The notes under the pieces: model-generated
What the model was told of the DNA's origin: nothing
Seen by the model: only the letters and a program-made list of their open reading frames with translations
Databases searched by the model: none
NCBI GenBank assembly: GCA_947462495.1
Contig: CANHOY010000002.1
Location: 1-31,950, forward strand
Direction of reading: 5' to 3'
DNA from: Bacteroidota bacterium
GTDB taxonomy: Bacteria; Bacteroidota; Bacteroidia; Chitinophagales; Chitinophagaceae
DNA: 31,950 nucleotides
Shown here: in pieces, positions 6,928 through 15,328 of the stretch
How positions within the stretch are numbered: the first letter of the stretch is position 1
Layout: each line of letters begins with the position of its first letter
Translations under genes and position numbers: made by a program

Positions 6928-8025
6928 TTAATCGTTTTCATACAATCTTTCATCCACGGCGCCTGCAAACATTCTAGCACTTATTTTCTTAAGTGGATTC
7001 AAGCGCATATCGGTATAACCTTGGCGGGCATGAATAATTCTTGCACATTCAAATATACTGGCCGTAAAAGAACCTGCATCGGCTTTATTTTTTCCTGCAA
7101 TATCAAATGCAGTTCCATGGTCGGGACTGGTTCTTACAATAGGTAATCCTGCTGTAAAATTGACGCCTTCTCCAAAAGCCAATGATTTAAAGGGTATTAA
7201 GCCTTGATCATGGTACATGGCTAATACGCCATCAAATTTTTCGTGCGCACCTCTTGCAAAAAAAGCATCTGCCGAATAAGGGCCATATACCAACATTTGT
7301 TGCTTACTTTCTTTAATAGCAGGTTTTATAATTTCAATTTCTTCTTTCCCAATTAATCCTTCATCTCCAGCATGTGGGTTTAATGCTAATACTGCAATGC
7401 GAGGTGCATCAATGCCAAAATCTTTTTTCAAGCTACTATTTAAAATAGTCAGCTTTTGTTTTATTTTATCTTTGGTAATATGCTGTCCAACTTCCTGTAT
7501 GGTTACATGTTCGGTGACCAAGGCCATTCTTAAATTTTCTGCTACGAGTAACATTAAATTTTCAGTATTCCCAAATGCATGTTGCAAATAAGGGGTATGC
7601 CCACTAAAATTAAAATTAGGGGATTGAATATTTTTTTTGTGAATAGGAGCCGTAACGATACCATCAATTTGTTTATTTTTTAAAGCAGCTACGGCAGCTT
7701 CTAAAGAAATCAATGCATATTTTCCACCCAGCTCTGTCATTTCGCCAGGGGTAATCGCTACTTCTTCTTCCCAGCAGTTGACTAAGTTTACTTGCTTCGT
7801 ATTCAATTTAGAAAGGTCGCTAGCAGCTGTAAAATTGATGGCATATTCTGGTAAGCCTTTTCTATAAAAATTAATAGATTTATTATTAGCAAAAACAACG
7901 GGTACAATGAAATCCAGCAAGCGGTTGTCTGACAAAGATTTGATGATTAATTCAAGTCCAATGCCGTTTAAATCGCCACAAGTAAAGCCTATTATTGGTT
8001 TTCTGATGTCTGGGTTCATATCCAT
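6928..8025 (-). CDS. pdxA: 4-hydroxythreonine-4-phosphate dehydrogenase
   Basis: This 365-residue enzyme of the DXP-dependent pyridoxal 5'-phosphate pathway oxidises 4-phosphohydroxy-L-threonine with NAD. The N terminus carries the family hallmark KPIIGFTCGDLNGIG. The three metal-binding histidines are at about residues 173 (TEHVT), 218 (NPHAGDEG) and 272 (YHDQG), and the late motif RTSPDHGTAFDIAG is intact. I use the ATG at 8025; an ATG six bases further in (8019) is equally plausible. A longer reading would need a TTG at 8052 and is not supported. It is divergent from rsmA, with a TAGGTTTT -7-like element on the minus strand (8059-8052). Confidence 0.95.
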   Translation of the reverse strand: MDMNPDIRKPIIGFTCGDLNGIGLELIIKSLSDNRLLDFIVPVVFANNKSINFYRKGLPEYAINFTAASDLSKLNTKQVNLVNCWEEEVAITPGEMTELGGKYALISLEAAVAALKNKQIDGIVTAPIHKKNIQSPNFNFSGHTPYLQHAFGNTENLMLLVAENLRMALVTEHVTIQEVGQHITKDKIKQKLTILNSSLKKDFGIDAPRIAVLALNPHAGDEGLIGKEEIEIIKPAIKESKQQMLVYGPYSADAFFARGAHEKFDGVLAMYHDQGLIPFKSLAFGEGVNFTAGLPIVRTSPDHGTAFDIAGKNKADAGSFTASIFECARIIHARQGYTDMRLNPLKKISARMFAGAVDERLYEND

Positions 8026-8057
8026 TTGATTAGGCTGTAAAAGTACGCACAAAAACC

Positions 8058-8065
8058 TAACTTTG
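8058..8065 (+). promoter_or_regulatory. -7 promoter element for rsmA
   Basis: TAACTTTG matches TAnnTTTG exactly and ends four bases before the rsmA ATG. By the usual spacing, transcription would begin at or next to the start codon, giving a leaderless mRNA. The gene is divergent from pdxA, so a promoter must be in this short gap. Confidence 0.6.
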
Positions 8066-8069
8066 CCTC

Positions 8070-8831
8070 ATGCAATACACGCTAAAAAAGTCGCTGGGTC
8101 AACATTTTTTGAATGACGCTCAAATTTGTAAGGATATTCAGGAGGTATTGCTACAACAGGAAATTAAGCAATTGCTAGAAGTAGGTCCAGGAGCAGGTGC
8201 TTTAACTAAGTATATTCAAGACATTCCAACGGTATCTTTTAAGGCCATTGAATTAGACCGAGAAAAAGTTGCTTTTCTAAGCCAAGAATATCCTGAATTA
8301 AAAGATAAATTAATATTAGCCGATATTTTGGAGGCTGCTATTCCTTTTGAAAATGATTTTGTGGTGGCGGGCAATTTTCCCTACAATATATCTACACAAA
8401 TAGTTTTTAAAATATTAGAATGGAAAGAGCAAGTGCCTATGATGGTGGGTATGTTTCAAAAAGAAGTAGCCGAACGCATTGCTGCCAAACCCAATTCAAA
8501 AGCTTATGGTATTTTAAGTGTTTTAACGCAGGCTTTTTACGACGTCACTTATTTATTTGACGTACCTCCCACAGCGTTTACACCACCCCCTAAAGTAATG
8601 AGTGGTGTGATTAAATTTACCCGCAAAGATGTTTTTCCAAAATTTGTTTCTGAGAAATTATTTTTTCATATAGTTAAAATGGCTTTTGGACAAAGAAGAA
8701 AAATGTTGAGAAATCCATTAAAACCTTATTTTAGTGCAGCACAATTACAGGATCCTCTTTTTACCAAAAGAGCGGAGAACTTGACCTTTGAAGATTATGC
8801 TGCGTTAACTTTTAAAATGCATGTTGAATAA
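8070..8831 (+). CDS. rsmA: 16S rRNA dimethyladenosine transferase
   Basis: This 253-residue enzyme (RsmA/KsgA) dimethylates two adjacent adenines in the 3' terminal helix of 16S rRNA. It begins with KKSLGQHFLNDAQI, has the SAM-binding motif LLEVGPGAGALT at residues 35-46, the acidic ribose ligand in AIELD near residue 61, and the catalytic NFPYNIS motif from residue 102. The C-terminal domain contains FGQRRKMLRNPLKP. The length is normal. The next gene starts directly after the stop, so the two are probably co-transcribed. Confidence 0.97.
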   Translation: MQYTLKKSLGQHFLNDAQICKDIQEVLLQQEIKQLLEVGPGAGALTKYIQDIPTVSFKAIELDREKVAFLSQEYPELKDKLILADILEAAIPFENDFVVAGNFPYNISTQIVFKILEWKEQVPMMVGMFQKEVAERIAAKPNSKAYGILSVLTQAFYDVTYLFDVPPTAFTPPPKVMSGVIKFTRKDVFPKFVSEKLFFHIVKMAFGQRRKMLRNPLKPYFSAAQLQDPLFTKRAENLTFEDYAALTFKMHVE

Positions 8832-8832
8832 A

Positions 8833-9762
8833 ATGGCGTTGAAAATAATTATAACTGCACCTGTACATTCCTTTTTATTGGATACGCTCCAGCAAAAAGG
8901 TTATGAGCTTCAATACGAGCCTGCCATAAGCTATGAGGCTTTACTGGGTTGCGTTGATACAGCGTATGGGTTAATTGTAACCACCCGTTTAAAAATAGAT
9001 GCTGCCATTATTGAAAAAGCAACTCAATTAAAATGGATTGGGCGCATTGGTAGTGGAATGGAATTAATTGATACTGAGTTGGCAGCTGCTAAAAATATAC
9101 TTTGTGTAAGTAGTCCCGAGGGAAATAGAACAACGGTGGGTGAACATACCTTGGGTTTGGTTTTAAGTTTAATGAACCGAATACATAGTTCCTACCAAGA
9201 AGTGCAAGCAGGAAAATGGATACGTGATGCCAATAGAGCAGATGAACTAACAGGTAAAACAATAGGCATCATTGGATTTGGAAATACAGGTACTGCATTC
9301 GCCAAAGTGTTAAGCGGATTTGATGTGCAAATTTTGGCTCATGATATTTATAAAACTGGTTTTGAAACAGATTGGGTAAAGTCGGCTTCTATTGAAATGA
9401 TTCAAGAGCAGGCCGATGTGGTGAGCTTACATTTGCCATTGACGAACTTGACACATCATTATGCCAACAGCGCTTTCTTTAGTGGTTTTAAAAAGAAACC
9501 CTATTTTATAAGTACCTGTAGAGGGGCGGTTACGGATACGAATGCTTTGCTAAAAGCGCTCCAATTAGAGCAGCTAAAAGGGGCGGGTTTGGATGTGTTG
9601 GAGAATGAGCAATTGGCTAGCTTTTCTAGCCAGGAAAAGGCCTTATTGGCTGATTTACAAGCCTTTCCTAACTTCCTGCTAACCCCCCATATTGCAGGGT
9701 ATAGCCAGGAAGCTTATTATAAGATGTCCAAAGTGGTATTGGAAAAATTAGGTATCATTTAG
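8833..9762 (+). CDS. D-2-hydroxyacid dehydrogenase, phosphoglycerate dehydrogenase-like
   Basis: This 309-residue NAD-dependent oxidoreductase belongs to the D-isomer 2-hydroxyacid dehydrogenase family. The nucleotide-binding motif TIGIIGFGNTG ends at about residue 153. The catalytic triad appears as Arg230 (STCRGAVTD), Glu259 (GLDVLENE) and His286 (LTPHIAG). It lacks an ACT domain, so it is not the long form of SerA, and its substrate (3-phosphoglycerate, glyoxylate or hydroxypyruvate) is uncertain. An in-frame ATG at 8821 would overlap rsmA by 11 bases; I prefer 8833, one base after the rsmA stop. A terminator-like hairpin follows. Confidence 0.88.
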   Translation: MALKIIITAPVHSFLLDTLQQKGYELQYEPAISYEALLGCVDTAYGLIVTTRLKIDAAIIEKATQLKWIGRIGSGMELIDTELAAAKNILCVSSPEGNRTTVGEHTLGLVLSLMNRIHSSYQEVQAGKWIRDANRADELTGKTIGIIGFGNTGTAFAKVLSGFDVQILAHDIYKTGFETDWVKSASIEMIQEQADVVSLHLPLTNLTHHYANSAFFSGFKKKPYFISTCRGAVTDTNALLKALQLEQLKGAGLDVLENEQLASFSSQEKALLADLQAFPNFLLTPHIAGYSQEAYYKMSKVVLEKLGII

Positions 9763-9785
9763 CCAATATTTTATATCTTTACATC

Positions 9786-9822
9786 ATGCAACGCTACAAT
9801 TATGTGGCGTTGTATTTTTTTT
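9786..9822 (+). terminator. Hairpin with T8 tail between the dehydrogenase gene and greA
   Basis: A 13-base-pair stem (9786-9798 and 9803-9815, with two G-T pairs) and a 4-base loop is followed by an eight-base T run (9815-9822). It is a good intrinsic terminator for the upstream pair. Because greA starts 17 bases later, and a near -7 element (TATCTTTA, 9774-9781) lies upstream of it, it may also be part of the greA leader. Confidence 0.85.
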
Positions 9823-9839
9823 ATAACTAAACTAAGGGT

Positions 9840-10316
9840 ATGAGCGAGAATACAGCATATGTGACCATGGAGACCTTCGATAAAATGCGTGAAGAATTAC
9901 AACGAATGAAGTCGGTGGATCGTCCTGCAGCATCAAGAGCTATTGGAGAGGCGAGAGAAAAAGGTGATTTAAAAGAAAATGCAGAATACGATTCTGCCAA
10001 GGAAGCACAAGGCATGTTAGAGGCTAAAATTAAACAATTAGAGTCTACTATTTCTAATGCTAAAATTGTGGATACCAATACCATTGATATTAGTAAAGTG
10101 ACCATATTAACTAAAGTTACTATTACCAATCAAGCCACTAAAAAAACAATGACTTATCAGATAGTAGGAGAGAAAGAAGCCGATTTAAAAGCGGGTAAAA
10201 TTTCAGCATCTTCTCCTATTGGAAAAGGATTAATGGGTAGGAAAGTAGGCGAAATAGCCGAAATTCAAGCACCCAATGGAGTGATGAAATTTATGGTAGA
10301 TAATATTACTGTGTAA
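9840..10316 (+). CDS. greA: Transcription elongation factor GreA
   Basis: This 158-residue factor enters the RNA polymerase secondary channel and stimulates cleavage of backtracked transcripts. The N-terminal coiled coil (about residues 8-75) includes the acidic tip GDLKENAEYDSAKEAQ, where Asp43 and Glu46 correspond to the two catalytic acidic residues. The C-terminal FKBP-like domain ends with a ..SPIGKGLMGRKVGE motif typical of GreA. The length is normal. The HIT-family gene follows 16 bases later and is likely co-transcribed. Confidence 0.96.
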   Translation: MSENTAYVTMETFDKMREELQRMKSVDRPAASRAIGEAREKGDLKENAEYDSAKEAQGMLEAKIKQLESTISNAKIVDTNTIDISKVTILTKVTITNQATKKTMTYQIVGEKEADLKAGKISASSPIGKGLMGRKVGEIAEIQAPNGVMKFMVDNITV

Positions 10317-10332
10317 ATTAATTGTATATGCC

Positions 10333-10725
10333 ATGACTATTTTTACTAAAATTATCAATGGTGAAATACCTTCTTATAAAATTGCGGAATCGGAAAAGTT
10401 TTATGCTTTTTTAGATATTTTTCCTTTGCAAAAGGGACATACTTTAATTGTTCCTAAATTAGAAGTAGATAAATTTTTTGAGGTACCTGATGCTTATTTA
10501 AGCGAGCTATTAATATTTGCGAAACCCATCGCTGCTGCTATTGCGGCAAGTTTTCCTTGTAATAGAGTAGGTATGGTCACTGTGGGTTTAGAAGTACCTC
10601 ATGCGCATTTACATTTAATTCCTATTAATGCTGCTTCGGATATGGAATTTTCTCAGCCTAAACTTTCATTAACTAAAGAAGAATTTAATACCATACAGGC
10701 ATCTATTGTAAGTAAGCTAAAATAA
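10333..10725 (+). CDS. HIT family nucleotide-binding protein
   Basis: This 130-residue histidine-triad protein is of the Hint type. It begins with the characteristic TIFTKIINGEIPSYKIAE and has LDIFPLQKGHTLIVPK in the first half. The catalytic triad HAHLHLIP has histidines 90, 92 and 94. Such proteins hydrolyse adenosine phosphoramidates and related nucleotide conjugates, but the physiological substrate is not known from sequence. An ATG five bases upstream is out of frame. It converges with ruvC, with a hairpin at the junction. Confidence 0.95.
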   Translation: MTIFTKIINGEIPSYKIAESEKFYAFLDIFPLQKGHTLIVPKLEVDKFFEVPDAYLSELLIFAKPIAAAIAASFPCNRVGMVTVGLEVPHAHLHLIPINAASDMEFSQPKLSLTKEEFNTIQASIVSKLK

Positions 10726-10744
10726 GTAACTATTTTAAGGCTAT

Positions 10745-10780
10745 TAGGCTGCTTTTTTAAAACGCAGCTATTTATTTTTT
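10745..10780 (+). terminator. Hairpin at the HIT gene / ruvC convergent junction
   Basis: GCTGC (10748-10752) pairs with GCAGC (10764-10768), extended by TAG/CTA with one bulged base, across an 11-base loop. It is followed on the plus strand by a T-rich tract to 10780. The right arm contains the ruvC stop codon. This is probably the HIT transcript terminator. Confidence 0.55.
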
Positions 10781-11355
10781 ACCCTACTAGGATTTTTTGT
10801 CATAAAGGCATCCCAGCTATTTGTTTTTTTTGAAGATTTTTTTCCTTTAACCACTTTTGTTGCAGGAAGTTGTAATCCAGTAATTTGATAATGATGACAA
10901 AGAGCTACCCCTAAGGCGTCGGTGGCATCGTAATATTTAGGTTGTTTCTTGATGTCTAAAATGCGCTCCAACATTTTCCATATCATTTCTTTATCTGCAT
11001 TGCCATTGCCTGTAATGGATTGTTTCACTTTTTTAGGGGCATATTCAGTTACGGGTAATTTAAATTGCATTGCAGCGGCAATGGCTACCCCCTGAGCCCG
11101 GCCTAGCTTTAACATACTTTGTATATTTTTCCCAAAAAAGGGCGCCTCTATGGCAAAATGTTCTGGTTGATAGGTTTCAATGAGCTCAATAATTTTTGCA
11201 TGTATTAATTGAAGTCTTGCATAAATGTCTTTTTCTTTTGTCAGTTTTAATACATCCATAGCAATTAAACTAGGCTTTGATCCGCCTTTTAAAATGGCAT
11301 AACCTAGAATTTGTGTTCCTGGATCAATTCCTAAAATAATGGGTGTTTTTGACAT
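10768..11355 (-). CDS. ruvC: Crossover junction endodeoxyribonuclease RuvC
   Basis: This 195-residue Holliday junction resolvase has all four catalytic acidic residues in place: Asp11 (LGIDPGT), Glu70 (FAIEAPFFGKN), and Asp143 and Asp146 (YDATDALGVALCH). A lysine-rich tail follows (about residues 170-195), extending a little beyond the catalytic core. I chose the ATG at 11355 because LGIDPGT then lies at the usual distance from the start. ruvB is about 9 kb away on the other strand, so the ruv genes are not in an operon here. An imperfect -7 element (TAACTTTA, 11369-11362) precedes it. Confidence 0.96.
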   Translation of the reverse strand: MSKTPIILGIDPGTQILGYAILKGGSKPSLIAMDVLKLTKEKDIYARLQLIHAKIIELIETYQPEHFAIEAPFFGKNIQSMLKLGRAQGVAIAAAMQFKLPVTEYAPKKVKQSITGNGNADKEMIWKMLERILDIKKQPKYYDATDALGVALCHHYQITGLQLPATKVVKGKKSSKKTNSWDAFMTKNPSRVKNK

Positions 11356-11403
11356 GTACAATAAAGTTACAGATATCATTTCAAATTACGAACTTTGGCA
11401 CTT

Positions 11404-12321
11404 ATGAAGGGAGCCCTTACAAAACGCATTCTATCTTTCGCCAATAAGGCCATAGGGTTTATTTTATTTATTATTTGTGCAGTAGCTATTTACAGCAAAG
11501 TGATGACCAATGATAACTTGCAAAAATATGGAGGGTCTATAAAAGAACAATTCTTGAAAATTACTTGGATAGAATGGCTAGTATTGTTGATTTTATTTTT
11601 ATTCAATTATTTATTGGAAGCAGTCAAATGGAAGCAAGCGCTTAAGTATTTAAATCCGATGACGCTTGGCCAATCCTTTAAAAGCGTTTTAGTAGGACAA
11701 GCTTTTTCTTTTTTCACCCCTGTAAGATCGGGAGATTATGTAGGTAGAATTTTATTTCTAGCACCCGAAAATAAATTAAAAGGACTAGCGCAAATGGCTT
11801 GGACCTCTTATGCACAGCTATTAGTTACACTTTTTTTAGGGACGATTGGTTTGTTTTTTAATTTACCTTTTCTGCCTTGGTTAAAATGGGTAGCACCATT
11901 TATTACATTGGCTGCTTTTATCATCTATTTTAGTCAAGGGCAATTTAAAGGCTGGTTAAAAAAATTAACCTCCTTACAAATTAGCAATGAACTAAAAATT
12001 CAATTGTTAATTTTATCCTTACTTAGGTATTCAATTTTTATTTTACAATTTACTTGGGTAGTTACTATTTTAGCATTACCTATACCAATTCTAGATTTGT
12101 GGATTGCTTTGGTGGTGCTATTGCTTTGTTTAAGTATCATTCCAGCCATCGCTCTTACCGATTTAGTGATACGTGGACAGCTGATAGTTTTGTTGCTAGC
12201 ACCTTACTATACTAACAGTTTAATGTTGATATGTTTTAGTACCATTATATGGGCTGTTAATCTTTTATTACCAGCTATAATTGGATCCTTTCTATTATTG
12301 GGATTCAAAATAAAACGATAA
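11404..12321 (+). CDS. Flippase-like membrane protein (LPG synthase TM domain family)
   Basis: This 305-residue protein has about seven to eight hydrophobic helices and matches the lysylphosphatidylglycerol synthase transmembrane / UPF0104 group. Its signature stretch is residues near FNYLLEAVKWKQAL followed by AFSFFTPVRSGDYVGR. It has no aminoacyl-transferase domain, so a lipid-handling or flippase-like role is more likely than lipid aminoacylation. I use the ATG at 11404; the reading three codons longer would start at TTG. It is divergent from ruvC across 48 bases, and a DUF3108 gene follows. Confidence 0.85.
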   Translation: MKGALTKRILSFANKAIGFILFIICAVAIYSKVMTNDNLQKYGGSIKEQFLKITWIEWLVLLILFLFNYLLEAVKWKQALKYLNPMTLGQSFKSVLVGQAFSFFTPVRSGDYVGRILFLAPENKLKGLAQMAWTSYAQLLVTLFLGTIGLFFNLPFLPWLKWVAPFITLAAFIIYFSQGQFKGWLKKLTSLQISNELKIQLLILSLLRYSIFILQFTWVVTILALPIPILDLWIALVVLLLCLSIIPAIALTDLVIRGQLIVLLLAPYYTNSLMLICFSTIIWAVNLLLPAIIGSFLLLGFKIKR

Positions 12322-12359
12322 ATTTGTGTATCAGTTTAGTATAAAGCGATAAAATAAGC

Positions 12360-13157
12360 ATGTACCCCCTACTTCTTTTGTTTTCATTCTTCTCCTATTT
12401 TCAGCCTAAAGAGAGCGGCTTGTGTAACCAAACCAATACCGCCTTTGTGGTGGGAGAGAAAATAAATTACACTATTTTTTACAATGTGATTGGATTGTAT
12501 GTAAACGCAGGCAGTACCAATTTTACGATACAATCTAGTAATTGGAATGGATCCGATGCTTATACCTTCACCGCTTTAGGAACTTCTAATGCTAAATATG
12601 ATTGGATATTTAAAGTAAGGGATAAATACGAAAGTATAGTAGATGGCAAAACCTTATTACCGTATCAGTTTACGCGACAAATTAACGAGGGTAGTTTTCA
12701 TCACAAAGAAACTTTGTTATTTAATCAAAAAGGCAATACAGTAAATAATGGAAAAGGAATATTTAAAACCCCTGATTGCACTTATGATGTTTTAAGTGCT
12801 ATTTATGCAGCTAGAAATTACAATTATAAAAATAGTACCCTTAATGATAAAATTTATCTAAACTTTTTTTTAGATAAGGATTTATATCCTTCTTATTTTA
12901 AATATCTAGGTAGGGAAACCATCACTACTAGGTATGGAAAATTTAAAGCCATTAAATTGGCACCGCTTTTAGTAAAGGGTACGATGTTTAAGGGTGGAGA
13001 AGAAATGACAATTTGGATTACAGACGATGACAATCATATACCTGTGCGCATTCAAACCCCCATTATTGTTGGAACCATTAAAGTAGATATGGTAGGTTTT
13101 GAAAATTTAAGGTATCCATTAAGTTCATTAATTGAACTAGTGGGAACTAATGATTAA
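12360..13157 (+). CDS. DUF3108 domain protein, predicted secreted
   Basis: This 265-residue protein has a short hydrophobic N terminus (MYPLLLLFSFFSYF) that may act as a signal peptide. The body is rich in beta strands, beginning with AFVVGEKINYTIFYNVIGLYV and including KYDWIFKVRDKYESIVD and a late MTIWITDDDNHIPVRIQTPI. This fits the DUF3108 family common in Bacteroidota, whose function is unknown. It follows the flippase-like gene by 38 bases and may share its transcript. It converges with the metallo-hydrolase gene with a single base between the stop codons. Confidence 0.83.
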   Translation: MYPLLLLFSFFSYFQPKESGLCNQTNTAFVVGEKINYTIFYNVIGLYVNAGSTNFTIQSSNWNGSDAYTFTALGTSNAKYDWIFKVRDKYESIVDGKTLLPYQFTRQINEGSFHHKETLLFNQKGNTVNNGKGIFKTPDCTYDVLSAIYAARNYNYKNSTLNDKIYLNFFLDKDLYPSYFKYLGRETITTRYGKFKAIKLAPLLVKGTMFKGGEEMTIWITDDDNHIPVRIQTPIIVGTIKVDMVGFENLRYPLSSLIELVGTND

Positions 13158-13158
13158 G

Positions 13159-14028
13159 TTAGGATAGGAGGGTGGTTAATTTAAAAATCTTATTCGCACG
13201 AATTCCTTTTTCTGTCATCGCTAAATTGCAGCATTCATTTACGGCATCGTGTTCAAAAAATAAAGTATAATTATTTTTTTCCGCCTCCTTTAAAAATATT
13301 TCTTTTTCTTCTAGTGTAACAAGCGGTTGCATATCATAGCCCATCACATATGGAAGCGGGATATGTCCAACGCTAGGCAGCAAGTCGGCCATATAAACCA
13401 GGGTATGTTGGTGGATAGTTATTTTAGGAATTAGCATGCCTTGTGTATGACCATTCACGACATAACAACTTATCAAAGGACTGAAATGAATTTCTTGTAA
13501 TTGCGTTTTACTAGTAAATAAAGGCAGACTGATTAGCTTAAGTTGTCTAGAAGCTTCAATGGGTAAAATATTTTCAGGTAAAAAAGATGCTTTTTCTCTT
13601 TTGTTGGGATGTAATGCCAAATTCCATTGAGGCTCACTCACCCAATACACTGCATTAGGGAAAGCAGGTAGGTATTGCTCTTTCTCTTTAACAATGGCGC
13701 CACCTACATGATCAAAATGTAAATGAGTGAGCAATACATCTGTAATATCTTCTGGAGTAAAGTGTATATTTTTTAAAGCGGCTACTATAGAAACTGTTTC
13801 ATGAGGTTGGTAATGACTATAAAATTTGGCATCCTGCTTATTTCCCATTCCCGTGTCAATCAAAATTTTACGATCACCATCTATCACCAACAAGCATCTT
13901 AAGGCCCAGGTACATAAATTATTTTCATCTGCAGGATTGGTTTTATTCCAAATTGATTTAGGCACCACACCAAACATGGCCCCGCCATCCAATTTAAATT
14001 TACCCGTTTCAATACTATATACCTGCAT
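13159..14028 (-). CDS. Metallo-beta-lactamase-fold hydrolase
   Basis: This 289-residue hydrolase has the zinc motif THLHFDHVGG with His102, His104, Asp106 and His107, an upstream LIDTGMGNKQ strand, and further metal ligands in NGHTQGM and FFEHD. The arrangement resembles the group that includes N-acyl homoserine lactonases and similar small-molecule hydrolases, but the substrate cannot be assigned. Its start codon lies within the end of the upstream MFS gene (14-base overlap), so the two are probably translationally coupled. It has no terminator space at its 3' end, where it converges with the DUF3108 gene. Confidence 0.88.
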   Translation of the reverse strand: MQVYSIETGKFKLDGGAMFGVVPKSIWNKTNPADENNLCTWALRCLLVIDGDRKILIDTGMGNKQDAKFYSHYQPHETVSIVAALKNIHFTPEDITDVLLTHLHFDHVGGAIVKEKEQYLPAFPNAVYWVSEPQWNLALHPNKREKASFLPENILPIEASRQLKLISLPLFTSKTQLQEIHFSPLISCYVVNGHTQGMLIPKITIHQHTLVYMADLLPSVGHIPLPYVMGYDMQPLVTLEEKEIFLKEAEKNNYTLFFEHDAVNECCNLAMTEKGIRANKIFKLTTLLS

Positions 14029-15322
14029 GCCCTTTTAATTTTGAAGTTCTGTAAAGTAGAATGAATCCGATGATAAAGAAGCTGCACAATGCCAGCACTG
14101 AATTGCGTTGTGAACCAGTTATTTCATTGATGATTCCAAAACTAAACATACCAATTACAATCGCAATTTTTTCGGTTACATCAAAGAAGCTAAAATAGCT
14201 TGTAGTATCATGTGTTTCTGGCATTAATTTGGAATAAGTACTTCTGCTTACCGATTGTATTCCTCCCATTACAAATCCAACTACAATGGCTAAGGTATAA
14301 AAAGGAACAATGCCATTGCGAGGAAGGAGATATCCCATAATGCAGCCTCCTATCCATACAATAATGGCTGCCATAATAGTATTGAAATTACCCCACTTAC
14401 TGGCTAGTTTAGCCATTAAATTGGCTCCAGGAATGGCTACAAGTTGAATGATTAAAATGGCTATGATTAAATTGGTAGTAGGGATATTTAATTCACTTTT
14501 ACCATATAAGGTTGCTGCCAACATAATGGTTTGCACGCCCATATTGTAAAAGAAAAAAGAAACTAAAAATCTTTTTAAGATGGGTTGTGTTTTTAGCTCC
14601 ACCCAAACTTTATGAATCTCTTTATAGCCTTGTGTAATTAAGTTATTTCCATGTGCGCCTTTTACTCCATGGCCTGCAGGAAGTTTGGCAATGGCAGACC
14701 AGCCAAAAGCCATCCACCAAATTCCTACTAATAAGAAAGAAATTTGAGAAGCTTTACCCACTGTAATGCCAAATAATTCTGGTTTTAATACAAACACAAA
14801 ACAAATAATTTGTAAAAGGACCGATCCAATATAGCCCATCATAAAACCTCTTGCACTAATTCTGTCTCTATCTGCTGGTGCTGCTATCTCGGGTAAATAA
14901 CTATTGTAAAATACCAAGCTGCCCCAAAAACCAACACAGGCAACAATTACCGAAAATAAGCCGCCTATAATGTGATTACTATCGAAAAAATAAAGGGAGG
15001 CACAAGCCAAGCTTCCCATGGTACAAAAAAATCTAAGAAATTCTTTTTTGTTCCCACGATAATCGGCAATGGAAGAAAGGATAGGAGATAAGATAGCCAC
15101 AATTACAAAGGCAATGGCTAAAATATAATTATACAAAGCGGTATTTGAAAACTCGTAAGAACCGATCTTAATTTTATCAATTAAAGTGTTTTCATTTCCA
15201 TCTCCTGTTACTGCTTCGTAATAAGCAGGAAAAATAGTGGAGGTAATCACTAAATTATAAACGCTATTGGCCCAATCATACATAGTCCAACCTTTGACAA
15301 CTTTTTTGGAAGCAGTTTGCAT
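14015..15322 (-). CDS. MFS transporter of the UMF1 family
   Basis: This 435-residue membrane protein has about 12 predicted spans. The N terminus has GWTMYDWANSVYN, whose YDWANS is the hallmark of the UMF1 / Atg22-like branch of the major facilitator superfamily. A later GGIQSVSRSTYSKLMPE segment is also typical. Relatives in fungi export amino acids from vacuoles; bacterial substrates are unclear. A 27-base near-perfect palindrome lies 7-33 bases upstream of the start. The start of the metallo-hydrolase gene overlaps its 3' end. Confidence 0.88.
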   Translation of the reverse strand: MQTASKKVVKGWTMYDWANSVYNLVITSTIFPAYYEAVTGDGNENTLIDKIKIGSYEFSNTALYNYILAIAFVIVAILSPILSSIADYRGNKKEFLRFFCTMGSLACASLYFFDSNHIIGGLFSVIVACVGFWGSLVFYNSYLPEIAAPADRDRISARGFMMGYIGSVLLQIICFVFVLKPELFGITVGKASQISFLLVGIWWMAFGWSAIAKLPAGHGVKGAHGNNLITQGYKEIHKVWVELKTQPILKRFLVSFFFYNMGVQTIMLAATLYGKSELNIPTTNLIIAILIIQLVAIPGANLMAKLASKWGNFNTIMAAIIVWIGGCIMGYLLPRNGIVPFYTLAIVVGFVMGGIQSVSRSTYSKLMPETHDTTSYFSFFDVTEKIAIVIGMFSFGIINEITGSQRNSVLALCSFFIIGFILLYRTSKLKGHAGI

Positions 15323-15328
15323 GGCAAT

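Noticed and set aside
6919..6930. An AAAATATTTT palindrome between hicB and pdxA as a terminator
   Set aside because: It has no GC pairs and is too short to be stable. Such AT palindromes are common in DNA of this composition.
9786..9830. A 14-codon open frame starting at the ATG at 9786, upstream of greA
   Set aside because: It coincides with the hairpin and T run, has no ribosome binding site, and its codons are explained by the terminator. A leader peptide cannot be excluded, but nothing supports it.
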